This document shows positions 40,714 to 48,323 of a DNA stretch of 51,240 nt, in pieces. The translations under genes and the position numbers were made by a program. The notes under the pieces are model-generated. The model was not told where the DNA came from and did not search any database. It saw only the letters and a program-made list of their open reading frames with translations. The first letter of the stretch is position 1, and each line of letters starts with the position of its first letter. Source of the DNA: Synergistes sp. (GTDB lineage: Bacteria > Synergistota > Synergistia > Synergistales > Synergistaceae); NCBI GenBank assembly GCA_017537925.1, contig JAFYJW010000011.1, positions 1-51,240 of the forward strand, in the 5' to 3' direction.

Positions 40714-41412
40714 ATGACAGAAGCTCCTGTCCCGAAGGGGACAAGAATCTACGAAAAGGTCGTTGAAAAACTTAAGAATGAGATCGCGGCCGGCAACATC
40801 CTGCCGGGCGATCCGCTGCCGTCCGAACGCCAGCTTATGGAAACGTTCAGCGTGAGCCGCAGTTCGCTCAGAGAAGCTTTCCGCGTGATGGAGCTGCTCG
40901 GCCTGATCGAATCGATACCCGGCAAAGGGCGCTTCGTGCGCCATCCGCGCGCGATATCCGAAGACAAAAACACGATGCAGCTCGAAGATTCCGCGATACT
41001 GGAACTCATGGAAGCACGCCGCATACTTGACCCCGCCATCATAGCCGAAAGCGCTATGAGAGCCACGCCGTCCGACCTGACCCGCATCCTGCGCAACATC
41101 ACATATACGGAAAGATCGCTTTCCAGCCCGGACGAACGGGCCCGTGTCGATTTCGATTTCCACCTGCTGCTTGCTGAAGCGACGCACAATTTTGTTTTTA
41201 TAAATCTCACCCGAATGAATTTCGATCTTATTTCGGCGACCCATGAACGCATATACAAGCTGCTCGGCGATAAAGACGCTTTTTTGAACGAGCACAGGGA
41301 AATATACGAGGCGGTGCTCGTTCACGACGTTGAAAAGGCGCGCGAGGCCGCGTCGCGCCATATAGACAGGATATACCGCACTCTGCACAGAGGCATCGCG
41401 GAGGGCAGGTAG
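40714..41412 (+). CDS. GntR-family regulator with FCD effector domain (FadR subfamily)
   Basis: The protein has 232 residues. The N-terminal GntR winged helix shows RIYEKVVEKLKNEIAAGNIL, then PGDPLPSERQLMETFSVSRS and SSLREAFRVMELLGLIES. The C-terminal FCD domain has LELMEARRILDPAIIAE, the metal-ligand region ARVDFDFHLLLAEATHN, and HREIYEAVLVHDVEKAREA. FCD regulators bind organic acids, often with a metal, and control the genes for their breakdown; here the citrate lyase/aconitase operon directly downstream is the natural target. AAGGGGG lies before ATG 40714. Confidence 0.92.
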   Translation: MTEAPVPKGTRIYEKVVEKLKNEIAAGNILPGDPLPSERQLMETFSVSRSSLREAFRVMELLGLIESIPGKGRFVRHPRAISEDKNTMQLEDSAILELMEARRILDPAIIAESAMRATPSDLTRILRNITYTERSLSSPDERARVDFDFHLLLAEATHNFVFINLTRMNFDLISATHERIYKLLGDKDAFLNEHREIYEAVLVHDVEKAREAASRHIDRIYRTLHRGIAEGR

Positions 41413-41456
41413 GCAAAAGGCATCAAAACAGACTTATGAGGCAGACGGACAGGGGA

Positions 41457-41475
41457 TTGTAGATTATAATTACAA
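41457..41475 (+). promoter_or_regulatory. Inverted repeat overlapping a -10 box before the HD gene
   Basis: TTGTAGATTATAATTACAA has five-base arms TTGTA/TACAA around a nine-base centre that contains a perfect TATAAT (41465-41470). No good -35 box is seen at 17 bases. It is a likely operator-promoter for the HD-aconitase-citrate lyase operon. Confidence 0.55.
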
Positions 41476-41535
41476 TGAACTAAGAATATAAATATAAGCA
41501 AAACACGCACAAATAATTTTACGGGAGGAAAAGCT

Positions 41536-42096
41536 ATGGAGAAGAAAATCAGAGAACTGCTGCCGGAGATCGAATGGATCAAGGACAAGGAACTGCAGGC
41601 AAAGGTAGTCGCGTCGTACGCCGACGCGCTCAAGACAGGCGGCTGGGATCCCGAAGATATGGACAAGATCCCGTTCACGCTCCTTATCCCCGACTGCCCG
41701 TTCTCCTATCTCGAACACGTGCGCGGCGTAACGCGCGTTGCAAAGCAGGCGATGGAGGAATTCAACGCCATCTATTCAAAGAAGGACGCGAAGTTCACTC
41801 TCGACAACGATCTGCTCGTGGCGGGCGCTCTGCTTCACGACGTAGGCAAGCTCGTCGAGTACGAGAAAGACCCCTCGGGCAAGACCGTAAAGTCCTCGAT
41901 GGGCAAGAACCTCCGTCACCCGTTCTCCGGCACCGTTATCGCGATGCGCAACGGCTGCTCCGACGCTATAGGACATATAATCGCAAACCACGCCAAGGAA
42001 GGCGACGGTACTCTCCGCAGCCCGGAAGGCGTAGTGGTAAACAAAGCGGACTTCATCAACTTTGAATCAGTGAAGTCCTTCCTCGGCATGAAATAA
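41536..42096 (+). CDS. HD-domain protein of the citrate operon
   Basis: The protein has 186 residues. The HD pattern is His61 in LEHVRGV, then His101-Asp102 in GALLHDVGKLVEYE, a later H in LRHPFSG, and IIANHAKEG. This is the metal-dependent phosphohydrolase fold. Its substrate is not predictable, and it is not an obvious part of citrate or aconitate chemistry. It is the first gene behind the candidate operator and is 38 bases upstream of the first aconitase-like gene, so it belongs to the operon. GGGAGG precedes ATG 41536. Confidence 0.85.
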   Translation: MEKKIRELLPEIEWIKDKELQAKVVASYADALKTGGWDPEDMDKIPFTLLIPDCPFSYLEHVRGVTRVAKQAMEEFNAIYSKKDAKFTLDNDLLVAGALLHDVGKLVEYEKDPSGKTVKSSMGKNLRHPFSGTVIAMRNGCSDAIGHIIANHAKEGDGTLRSPEGVVVNKADFINFESVKSFLGMK

Positions 42097-42134
42097 TAAG
42101 CTATTCTCCAAAACAAAAACGGAGGGAAATAATA

Positions 42135-43415
42135 ATGGGCAAGACATCTATCGTCAAGATTATGGAAAGAGCTTCCGGCCATCCCGTAAAGGTCGGAGAC
42201 CGCGTCTGGTGCAACATCGACTGGGCAACCTGCCGTGACTTCGGCGGAGCCAACGCGGTTCTCCTCTTTGAGAAGGAGATGGGCAAGGAAGCAAAGGTCT
42301 GGGATCCCGACAAACTGGCATTCACATTTGACCTGCAGGCCCCCGCGCATTCCGAGAAGGTCGCGACAAACCAGAAGATCATACGTGAATTCTGCAAGAG
42401 ACAGGGTGTGAAGCGCGTATTCGACATCAACCACGGCATCGGCCAGCACGTAATGCTCGAAGCCGGAATGATCAAACCCGGCGACGTCGTGCTCGGCACC
42501 GACAGCCACATGAACCTCCTGGGTTCAGTCGGAGCGTTCGCGACCGGCGTCGGCAACTCAGACATCGCCGCTTCCTACATAGCGGGCAAGAACTGGTTCC
42601 GCGTTCCCGAGACGATGAAGATAGAAGTGACCGGCAAATTCAAGAAGGGCGTCTGCATGAGAGACCTTCTCACGCATATCATCGGCGACCTCGGCGCCGG
42701 CGGAATGGACTTCCTCGCTGTTGAATTCACCGGCGAGACTATCGAGAATTCATCGCTGAACGAGCGCATCACACTCTGCTCGATGGTCACAGAAATGAGC
42801 GGCAAAGTTCCTCTCATCATGCCGAACGGCGAAGTGCTCAAGTGGCTCGTGGAGCGCGCCGGCCCCGAAGTCGAGAAGCTCGCGAAAGAGCTCAAGGCCG
42901 ATCCGGACGCCGAGTACTGCAAAGTCCTGCATTATGACGTCACAGACCTCGAGCCGCTCGCGTCCTGCCCGGACGCTCCGGACAATGTCAAACCGGTCCG
43001 CGAGATAGCCGGCACCCACGTCGACCAGGTGCATATCGGTTCCTGCTCGAACGGACGCTATGAAGACATCGCAGCGGCTCACCGCGTTCTTATGGCGGGC
43101 GGCGGCAAGGTCAGCCCGACCGTACGCACGATAATCACGCCGTCAACGACCGAAGTGCAGCTCCGCTGCGTAGAGGAAGGACTCGCGGCCGATTTCCTCA
43201 AGGCCGGCATCGTCTTCACGAACCCGACCTGCTCGCTCTGCACCGCCGAACATTACGGCGCGATGCCGGCAGGCGACGTGGGATGCTCCACGACGAACCG
43301 CAACTTCATAGGCAAGGTCGGCAAGGGCAGCCATACATACCTCATGAGCCCGATGACCGCAATGGCGACAGCCGTAAAGGGCTGCATCACAGACCCGAGA
43401 GACATCCTTAAATAG
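42135..43415 (+). CDS. Divergent aconitase/isopropylmalate-dehydratase-family large subunit (set 1)
   Basis: The protein has 426 residues of the LeuC-type fold. The 4Fe-4S ligands are Cys304 in GSCSNGR and Cys366/Cys369 in NPTCSLC. The substrate-site stretches are unusual: the common GxxHQ motif reads GIGQHV, and DSHTxTxG reads DSHMNLLG. FTGETIENSSLNERITLCSM keeps the family spacing. It should catalyse a reversible hydration/dehydration of a hydroxy-di- or tricarboxylic acid with the small subunit that begins 14 bases downstream. Because key positions differ from aconitase, homoaconitase and LeuC as I know them, the substrate is open; citrate/isocitrate, citramalate/mesaconate or a methylated acid are possible. 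Confidence 0.85.
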   Translation: MGKTSIVKIMERASGHPVKVGDRVWCNIDWATCRDFGGANAVLLFEKEMGKEAKVWDPDKLAFTFDLQAPAHSEKVATNQKIIREFCKRQGVKRVFDINHGIGQHVMLEAGMIKPGDVVLGTDSHMNLLGSVGAFATGVGNSDIAASYIAGKNWFRVPETMKIEVTGKFKKGVCMRDLLTHIIGDLGAGGMDFLAVEFTGETIENSSLNERITLCSMVTEMSGKVPLIMPNGEVLKWLVERAGPEVEKLAKELKADPDAEYCKVLHYDVTDLEPLASCPDAPDNVKPVREIAGTHVDQVHIGSCSNGRYEDIAAAHRVLMAGGGKVSPTVRTIITPSTTEVQLRCVEEGLAADFLKAGIVFTNPTCSLCTAEHYGAMPAGDVGCSTTNRNFIGKVGKGSHTYLMSPMTAMATAVKGCITDPRDILK

Positions 43416-43429
43416 GGAGGAAAAGTACT

Positions 43430-43954
43430 ATGAGCGAGATCCTCAAAGGCAGAGCGTGGGTATTCAGCGACGACGTCGATACCGACCTTATCTATCACAA
43501 TAAATATCTTGCCGAAACAGATCCGAAGAACATGCCGCAGTATGCCTTCGAATACTATCCCGGCAAAGAGAACTTCGCGAAAGAAGTAAAACCCGGCGAC
43601 TTCGTCGTAGCCGGAAAGAACTTCGGCTGCGGCTCCAGCCGTGAGCACGCGGTCTACTGCCTCGAGTACGCCGGCGTTCCCTGCGTGCTTGCCGAGACAT
43701 GCAGCCGCATCTACTACAGAAACGCCATAAACAACGGCTATCCCGTCCTCTTCGTAAAAGGCATCTCCGAAGCCATCAAAGAAGGGAAGATCAAAGACGG
43801 CGACCAGCTCGAAGTCGAGCTTTCGACCGGAACGATCAGGGATGTAACCAACGGCAACACGTTCCACGGAGACGCAGTAAGCGACCTTGAGAACGATATC
43901 ATGGAAGCCGGCGGCCTCATGAACTACATGAAGGCCAAAGTCGGCGCGAAGTAA
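43430..43954 (+). CDS. Divergent aconitase/isopropylmalate-dehydratase-family small subunit (set 1)
   Basis: The protein has 174 residues of the swivel domain. DDVDTDLIYHNKYLAE is at about residues 14-29, where the usual proline of DTDxIxP is histidine. GKNFGCGSSREHAVYCLEYAG carries the GSSRE active-site motif. SRIYYRNAINNGYPVLF follows. It pairs with the set 1 large subunit. The loop after KYL is YLAE here, against YTYT in set 2, a position that helps set substrate choice in this family. Confidence 0.87.
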   Translation: MSEILKGRAWVFSDDVDTDLIYHNKYLAETDPKNMPQYAFEYYPGKENFAKEVKPGDFVVAGKNFGCGSSREHAVYCLEYAGVPCVLAETCSRIYYRNAINNGYPVLFVKGISEAIKEGKIKDGDQLEVELSTGTIRDVTNGNTFHGDAVSDLENDIMEAGGLMNYMKAKVGAK

Positions 43955-43977
43955 AACTTCGGGAGGAATATCTTACT

Positions 43978-45240
43978 ATGGGCAAGACATTTGCTGAAAA
44001 AGTGCTGGGCAGAGCAGCCGGATACGAGGTCACGGCAAACCAGGTCGTAACCGTCGAGCCCGACTTCTGCATGAGTCATGACAACGGCGCTCCGATCGCA
44101 AGGACATTCAAGAAGATCGGCGTCACGAACGTAAAGTATCCGGAGCGCATCTGCCTGATTCTGGATCACGCCGTTCCGGCCCCGACAAGCGATCACGCTG
44201 TGAACCACAAGGAAGTGCGTGAGTTCGTAGCGGCTCAGGGAATCCCCAACTTCTACGACGTCAAGAGCGAAGGCGGCGTATGCCACCAGAAGATGTGCGA
44301 AGAAGGCTACGCTCTCCCCGGCCTCGTAATGGTCGGCAGCGACAGCCATACCTGCACATACGGAGCTTTCGGCGCATTCTCGACCGGCATCGGCCGCTCG
44401 GAGATGGCTGCGGTATGGGCAACCGGCAAACTCTGGTTCAAGGTCCCCGAGAGCATGAAGGTCGTCGTTACCGGTAAATTCAAGCCCGGCGTATCGGCGA
44501 AGGATTTCATACTCAAGTTCATAGGCGACGTAAGAGCTGACGGCGCCGACTACATGAGCGTCGAGTTCCACGGCGAAGGCATCGAGAACATGAGCATCGC
44601 AGAGCGCATGACGCTCTGCAACATGGGCATCGAGTTCGGCGCGAAGAACGCCGTCTGCAAACCCGACAAGAAGCTCCTTGACCTCATCAAAGAGCGCGGC
44701 AACGCAAAGAGCGACAGATGGGAAGCTCTCTGGGCCGACGAAGACGCGGTCTACGCGAAGGAATTCCATTACGACTTAGGCGACATCACGCCGGGCGTAG
44801 CGAAGCCGCATAAAGTCGACAACTACTCGCCGATCGAAGAAGTCAAGGGAACAAAGATTCACGAAGCGTTCCTCGGCTCCTGCACGAACGGCCGCATCGA
44901 GGACCTGCGTCTTGCCGCCGGCATCCTTAAGGGCAAAAAGGTCGCCGTCCGCACGGTCGTGATCCCCGCTTCCTGGATAGTCTACCGCCAGGCGATGAAG
45001 GAAGGCCTCATCGACATCTTCCTCGACGCCGGCTGCATCATCTGCAACCCCGGTTGCGGCCCCTGCATGGGCAACCATGAAGGCATACTCGCCCCGGGCG
45101 AAGCGGCGATCAGCACAGCGAACAGAAACTTCAAGGGCCGCATGGGCGACAAGGAGAGCTTCATTTATCTCGCCAGCCCGATGACAGTTGCGGCATCGGC
45201 AATCAAGGGCGAAATTTCCGACCCGAGGGAGGCGCTTTAA
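43978..45240 (+). CDS. Aconitase/homoaconitase-family large subunit (set 2)
   Basis: The protein has 420 residues with canonical motifs: DFCMSHDNGAPIA, LDHAVPAPT, GVCHQKM, GSDSHTCTYGAFGAFSTGIG, and 4Fe-4S ligands Cys302 (GSCTNGR), Cys360 and Cys363 (NPGCGPCMG). SVEFHGEGIENMSIAERMTL follows the family. It is closer to the standard LeuC/homoaconitase/aconitase pattern than set 1. With citrate lyase and an isocitrate dehydrogenase in the same operon, citrate-isocitrate isomerisation is the simplest role, but 2,3-dimethylmalate dehydratase and homoaconitase have the same layout. It is two bases upstream of its small subunit. Confidence 0.87.
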   Translation: MGKTFAEKVLGRAAGYEVTANQVVTVEPDFCMSHDNGAPIARTFKKIGVTNVKYPERICLILDHAVPAPTSDHAVNHKEVREFVAAQGIPNFYDVKSEGGVCHQKMCEEGYALPGLVMVGSDSHTCTYGAFGAFSTGIGRSEMAAVWATGKLWFKVPESMKVVVTGKFKPGVSAKDFILKFIGDVRADGADYMSVEFHGEGIENMSIAERMTLCNMGIEFGAKNAVCKPDKKLLDLIKERGNAKSDRWEALWADEDAVYAKEFHYDLGDITPGVAKPHKVDNYSPIEEVKGTKIHEAFLGSCTNGRIEDLRLAAGILKGKKVAVRTVVIPASWIVYRQAMKEGLIDIFLDAGCIICNPGCGPCMGNHEGILAPGEAAISTANRNFKGRMGDKESFIYLASPMTVAASAIKGEISDPREAL

Positions 45241-45241
45241 C

Positions 45242-45736
45242 ATGTCTGTAAAAGGCAAGGTATGGAAATACGGAGACGACGTCAACACAGACGTCATCTT
45301 CCCCGGCAAATACACATATACGATCAAGGAACGCGCCGACATGGCGAAGGTAGCGTGCGAAGACCTTGATCCCGAATTCACCAAGAACGCAAAGCCCGGC
45401 GACATCATCGTCGGCGGCAAGAACTGGGGCTGCGGCTCCAGCCGTGAGCAGGCCGTCTCCTGCATCAAGGAACGCGGCATCGCGGCGATCATCGCAAAGA
45501 GCTTCGCGCGCATCTACTACCGCAACTGCTTCAACGAAGGACTTCCTATAATCATCTGCCCTGCGGCAGTTGAAGCGATCAGCGCCGGAGACGAAGTCGA
45601 GATCGACTTCGAAAAAGGCGTGATAGTGGCAGGCGGCAAAGAATATCCGTTCCCGCCTTATCCGGAATTCGTTCAGGGGCTTATCAAAGACGGCGGACTT
45701 ATCCCGCACGTCAAAAAGGAACTCGGCTTAGCGTAA
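45242..45736 (+). CDS. Aconitase/homoaconitase-family small subunit (set 2)
   Basis: The protein has 164 residues, a typical length. GDDVNTDVIFPGKYTYTIKE is the N-terminal DTDxIxP-like motif with an Asn and the loop YTYT. GKNWGCGSSREQAVSCIKERG is the active-site region, and FARIYYRNCFNEGLP follows. The start is ATG 45242 with GGGAGG inside the end of the set 2 large subunit gene; the stop-start spacing of one base indicates coupling. Confidence 0.9.
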   Translation: MSVKGKVWKYGDDVNTDVIFPGKYTYTIKERADMAKVACEDLDPEFTKNAKPGDIIVGGKNWGCGSSREQAVSCIKERGIAAIIAKSFARIYYRNCFNEGLPIIICPAAVEAISAGDEVEIDFEKGVIVAGGKEYPFPPYPEFVQGLIKDGGLIPHVKKELGLA

Positions 45737-45743
45737 GATAATG

Positions 45744-45769
45744 CGGCTGCCTCCGCAAGGAGGCGGCCG
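45744..45769 (+). other. Stem-loop with a GCAA tetraloop inside the operon
   Basis: CGGCTGCCTCC and GGAGGCGGCCG pair around GCAA, a stable GNRA loop, in the 73-base gap between the set 2 small subunit and the dehydrogenase. No U run follows, so it is more likely an mRNA stability or processing element than a terminator. Confidence 0.65.
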
Positions 45770-45809
45770 GTAAATAAAAGCACCGCAAAACATAAGAGGA
45801 GGAAACACA

Positions 45810-47081
45810 ATGGCGAAGAATATCCTGAGGGTAAAGGAAAAGAAAGACCGTTACGACGTAACATATATGGCCGGAGACGATTCCGGCTTTGATATGATGG
45901 AGGGCGCGCTCCTTGTAATGGAAGCGATGGACCTGCCCATCAACTGGCACAGAGCCGACCTCGGCTGGTGCATGTGGGAGAAATCCAACAAGAAATTCGG
46001 CGAAGGCGACCCGCGCTGCAACACCGTTCCGCCCGAAACGATCGAATGCATCAAAAACACCGACGCCACGATAATGGCGGCCATCACGTCAAAAGCCGGC
46101 GTAAAGGGCTTCAAATCGGCAATACTCCAGATGCGTCAGCTCTTTGACCTCTACATCAACATGCGCCCCGCGAAGAAGCTCCCCGGCATCGGCACGCCGC
46201 TCAAGGGCGATCCCGACATCGACATCGTAATGTTCCGTGAGAACACCGAAGACCTCTATTCGGCAGTCGAGTTCTACCCGCTCCCGAAGGAAATGTTCGA
46301 CCTGCACCCCGGCATGAACCGCTTCCGCGAAGGCAAGGGCAACATCGCCGTTTCATGGCGCGTATTCTCCGAGCAGGGCTGCGAGCGCATCATCCGCGCA
46401 GCATTCGAATATGCCAAGGCGACCGGCCGCAAGACGGTACACTGCGGCAACAAGGCCAACGTCATCCGCCAGACAGACGGCATGATGAAGAGAAAGTTCC
46501 TTGAGATCGCGAAAGAATATGAGCAGTACGGAATCGAAGGTCATGAAGAGAACGCCGACGCGACGGCAATGTGGCTCATCAAGAACCCGCAGAACTACAG
46601 CGTCTATGTGGCGTCGAACGTATTCGGAGACATCCTTTCCGACGAAGCTTCGCAGCTGACCGGCGGACTGGGCTTCGCCCCCTCCGGCAACATAGGCGAA
46701 ACGACGGCCCTCTTTGAGCCCTCCAGCGGTTCCGTTCCGAAGTATGCCCATCAGTACAAGGTCAACCCCAGCGCGATGCTGATGGCCTGCAAGATGATGC
46801 TCGACTACCTCGGCCTTGAGGAAGAGGGCAAAAAGATCGAAAAGGCGATCGGCGAAGTCCTCGTGGAATCCAAACCCGGAACGCTCACCTATGACGTTCT
46901 CCGCGACTTCCGCAACGACCCCGACTGGGAGAAGAACGCCGTGTCGACACTCGACATGGCGGCAGCAATAGCCCAGAAGATCAACCCCGCCTTCACCGGA
47001 GCCAAGCTTGCCGCGGCGAAGGAAAAAGTACACAAGATGTGCGCCTGGGACGAAGCCTCCCTTATCGGCTTCGACGATTAA
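45810..47081 (+). CDS. Isocitrate dehydrogenase-like protein (isocitrate/isopropylmalate dehydrogenase family)
   Basis: The protein has 423 residues. The metal/substrate stretch FRENTEDLYSAVEF is at 142-155, SNVFGDILSDEASQLTGGLG is near 269, and the cofactor loop SGSVPKYAHQYKVNPSA near 306-322. In E. coli isocitrate dehydrogenase the equivalent loop is APKYAGQDKVNP, whose Lys-Tyr (here 311-312) favour NADP. The substrate serine of that enzyme appears as Thr129 (GIGTPLKG). Isocitrate is therefore the preferred prediction, oxidised to 2-oxoglutarate and CO2 or made in reverse. The HGSAP motif start is SGSVP, a deviation. It lies between aconitase-like genes and citrate lyase. Confidence 0.8.
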   Translation: MAKNILRVKEKKDRYDVTYMAGDDSGFDMMEGALLVMEAMDLPINWHRADLGWCMWEKSNKKFGEGDPRCNTVPPETIECIKNTDATIMAAITSKAGVKGFKSAILQMRQLFDLYINMRPAKKLPGIGTPLKGDPDIDIVMFRENTEDLYSAVEFYPLPKEMFDLHPGMNRFREGKGNIAVSWRVFSEQGCERIIRAAFEYAKATGRKTVHCGNKANVIRQTDGMMKRKFLEIAKEYEQYGIEGHEENADATAMWLIKNPQNYSVYVASNVFGDILSDEASQLTGGLGFAPSGNIGETTALFEPSSGSVPKYAHQYKVNPSAMLMACKMMLDYLGLEEEGKKIEKAIGEVLVESKPGTLTYDVLRDFRNDPDWEKNAVSTLDMAAAIAQKINPAFTGAKLAAAKEKVHKMCAWDEASLIGFDD

Positions 47082-47103
47082 TCATATAACCGTTAGCTGA
47101 CAC

Positions 47104-47149
47104 GCGGCCTGTCTGTTCGTTAAGCGGCAGGCGGGCCGCATTACTTTTT
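47104..47149 (+). terminator. Candidate attenuator between dehydrogenase and citD
   Basis: GCGGCCTGTCTG pairs with the later GGCAGGCGGGCCGC (GU pairs included, small offset) around a loop, followed by ATTACTTTTT. It could reduce read-through into citDEF, uncoupling lyase level from the upstream genes. Confidence 0.55.
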
Positions 47150-47168
47150 CGACAGGGGGAAACGCACA

Positions 47169-47429
47169 ATGAAGACGGCACAGGCCGGAACGCTGGAATC
47201 CATGGACTGCCTCGTAACTCTCACAGAGGCAGCCCCCGGCAGCGGCATCAAGATAAATATAACGGGAGCAAGCGCGGCACGCTTCAACAGCGCAATGACA
47301 AAAAAGATCAATGAGACTCTCGCCGAACTCTCTGTGAAAGACATGGAAGTCGCCGTTCAGGACAACGGCGCGCTTGACATAGTCCTGGGCGCGCGCGTCG
47401 AAGCCGCCTACGGCAGACTCATGAAATAG
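47169..47429 (+). CDS. citD: Citrate lyase acyl carrier protein (gamma subunit)
   Basis: The protein has 86 residues, close to the usual size. AGTLESMDCLVTL holds Ser11, the site that carries the phosphoribosyl-dephospho-CoA prosthetic group in citrate lyase (GTLES motif). SAARFNSAMTKKINETLAEL and the tail DNGALDIVLGARVEAAYGRL match CitD. The acetyl-thioester on this group is exchanged for a citryl-thioester during catalysis. No citC ligase or citG/citX prosthetic-group genes are in this window, so they must lie elsewhere if the complex is active. Confidence 0.92.
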   Translation: MKTAQAGTLESMDCLVTLTEAAPGSGIKINITGASAARFNSAMTKKINETLAELSVKDMEVAVQDNGALDIVLGARVEAAYGRLMK

Positions 47430-47444
47430 GAGGAAGATACAACG

Positions 47445-48305
47445 ATGAGACGTACAATGCTCTATCTTCCCGGCAACAACCCGAACATGCTGACCAAAGG
47501 GCATCTCTTCGGCTCCGACGGCATTATCCTCGACCTCGAAGACGCGGTCGCGATGGTGGAAAAGGACGCGGCCAGGATCCTGGTAAGCAGATACCTCAAG
47601 CAGGGCGAGTTCGGCAACGTAGAAGTTACTGTCCGCATCAACGGCATAGACACCGAATTCTGGAAGAAAGACCTTGAAGCGGTAGTCCCGATGAAGCGCC
47701 TCGACGGCATCCGCGCTCCGAAAGTCGACAGCGCGGAGACGGTAAAGATACTCGACGAAGAGATCTCCCGCCTTGAGGACAAATACGGAGTGCCCCAGGG
47801 CAAGCTGAAACTCTTCTGCCTGCTGGAAACAGCCAAGGGAATACTCAACGCATACGAGATAGCGACGGCCTCCCCGCGCATCGCTGCGATCATACCGGGC
47901 GGCGAGGATCTGCGCGCCGACCTCAGGACCGAACGCTCGATGGACGGCACCGAGCTCGAATGGGCGCGCCGCTTCGTGGTATTCGCGGGGCGCGCGGCCG
48001 GAGTCGACCCGCTCGATACGGTCTTCTCGCGCGTGACCGACGACGAAGGGCTCAGGAAAGAGACCGAATTCATCAAGCAGCTCGGGTTCGCCGGCAAATC
48101 TATAATACATCCGAACCAGGTGCGCATAATCCACGACGTCTTCAACCCGACAGAAGCTGAGATCGCCAAGGCGCAGAAGATACTCGCGGCGGCGAAGGAA
48201 GCGGCGGAGCGCGGCCAGGGAGCCGTCACCGTCGACGGCAAGATGGTCGACATGCCGGTCGTCAAGAGGGCCGAGTACGTCCTCGTCCGCGCCGGGCTTG
48301 CATAA
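47445..48305 (+). CDS. citE: Citrate lyase beta subunit
   Basis: The protein has 286 residues of the HpcH/HpaI-like fold. MRRTMLYLPGNNPNM is the CitE N-terminus. DGIILDLEDAVA, VTVRINGIDTEFW, CLLETAKGILNAYEIA with the catalytic region, PGGEDLRADLRTER and GKSIIHPNQVRII follow. It cleaves citryl-ACP to acetyl-ACP and oxaloacetate. The citramalate lyase beta subunit is a near relative and cannot be excluded. It lies 15 bases after citD. Confidence 0.92.
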   Translation: MRRTMLYLPGNNPNMLTKGHLFGSDGIILDLEDAVAMVEKDAARILVSRYLKQGEFGNVEVTVRINGIDTEFWKKDLEAVVPMKRLDGIRAPKVDSAETVKILDEEISRLEDKYGVPQGKLKLFCLLETAKGILNAYEIATASPRIAAIIPGGEDLRADLRTERSMDGTELEWARRFVVFAGRAAGVDPLDTVFSRVTDDEGLRKETEFIKQLGFAGKSIIHPNQVRIIHDVFNPTEAEIAKAQKILAAAKEAAERGQGAVTVDGKMVDMPVVKRAEYVLVRAGLA

Positions 48306-48323
48306 GCAGGAGGGTGAAAGATA

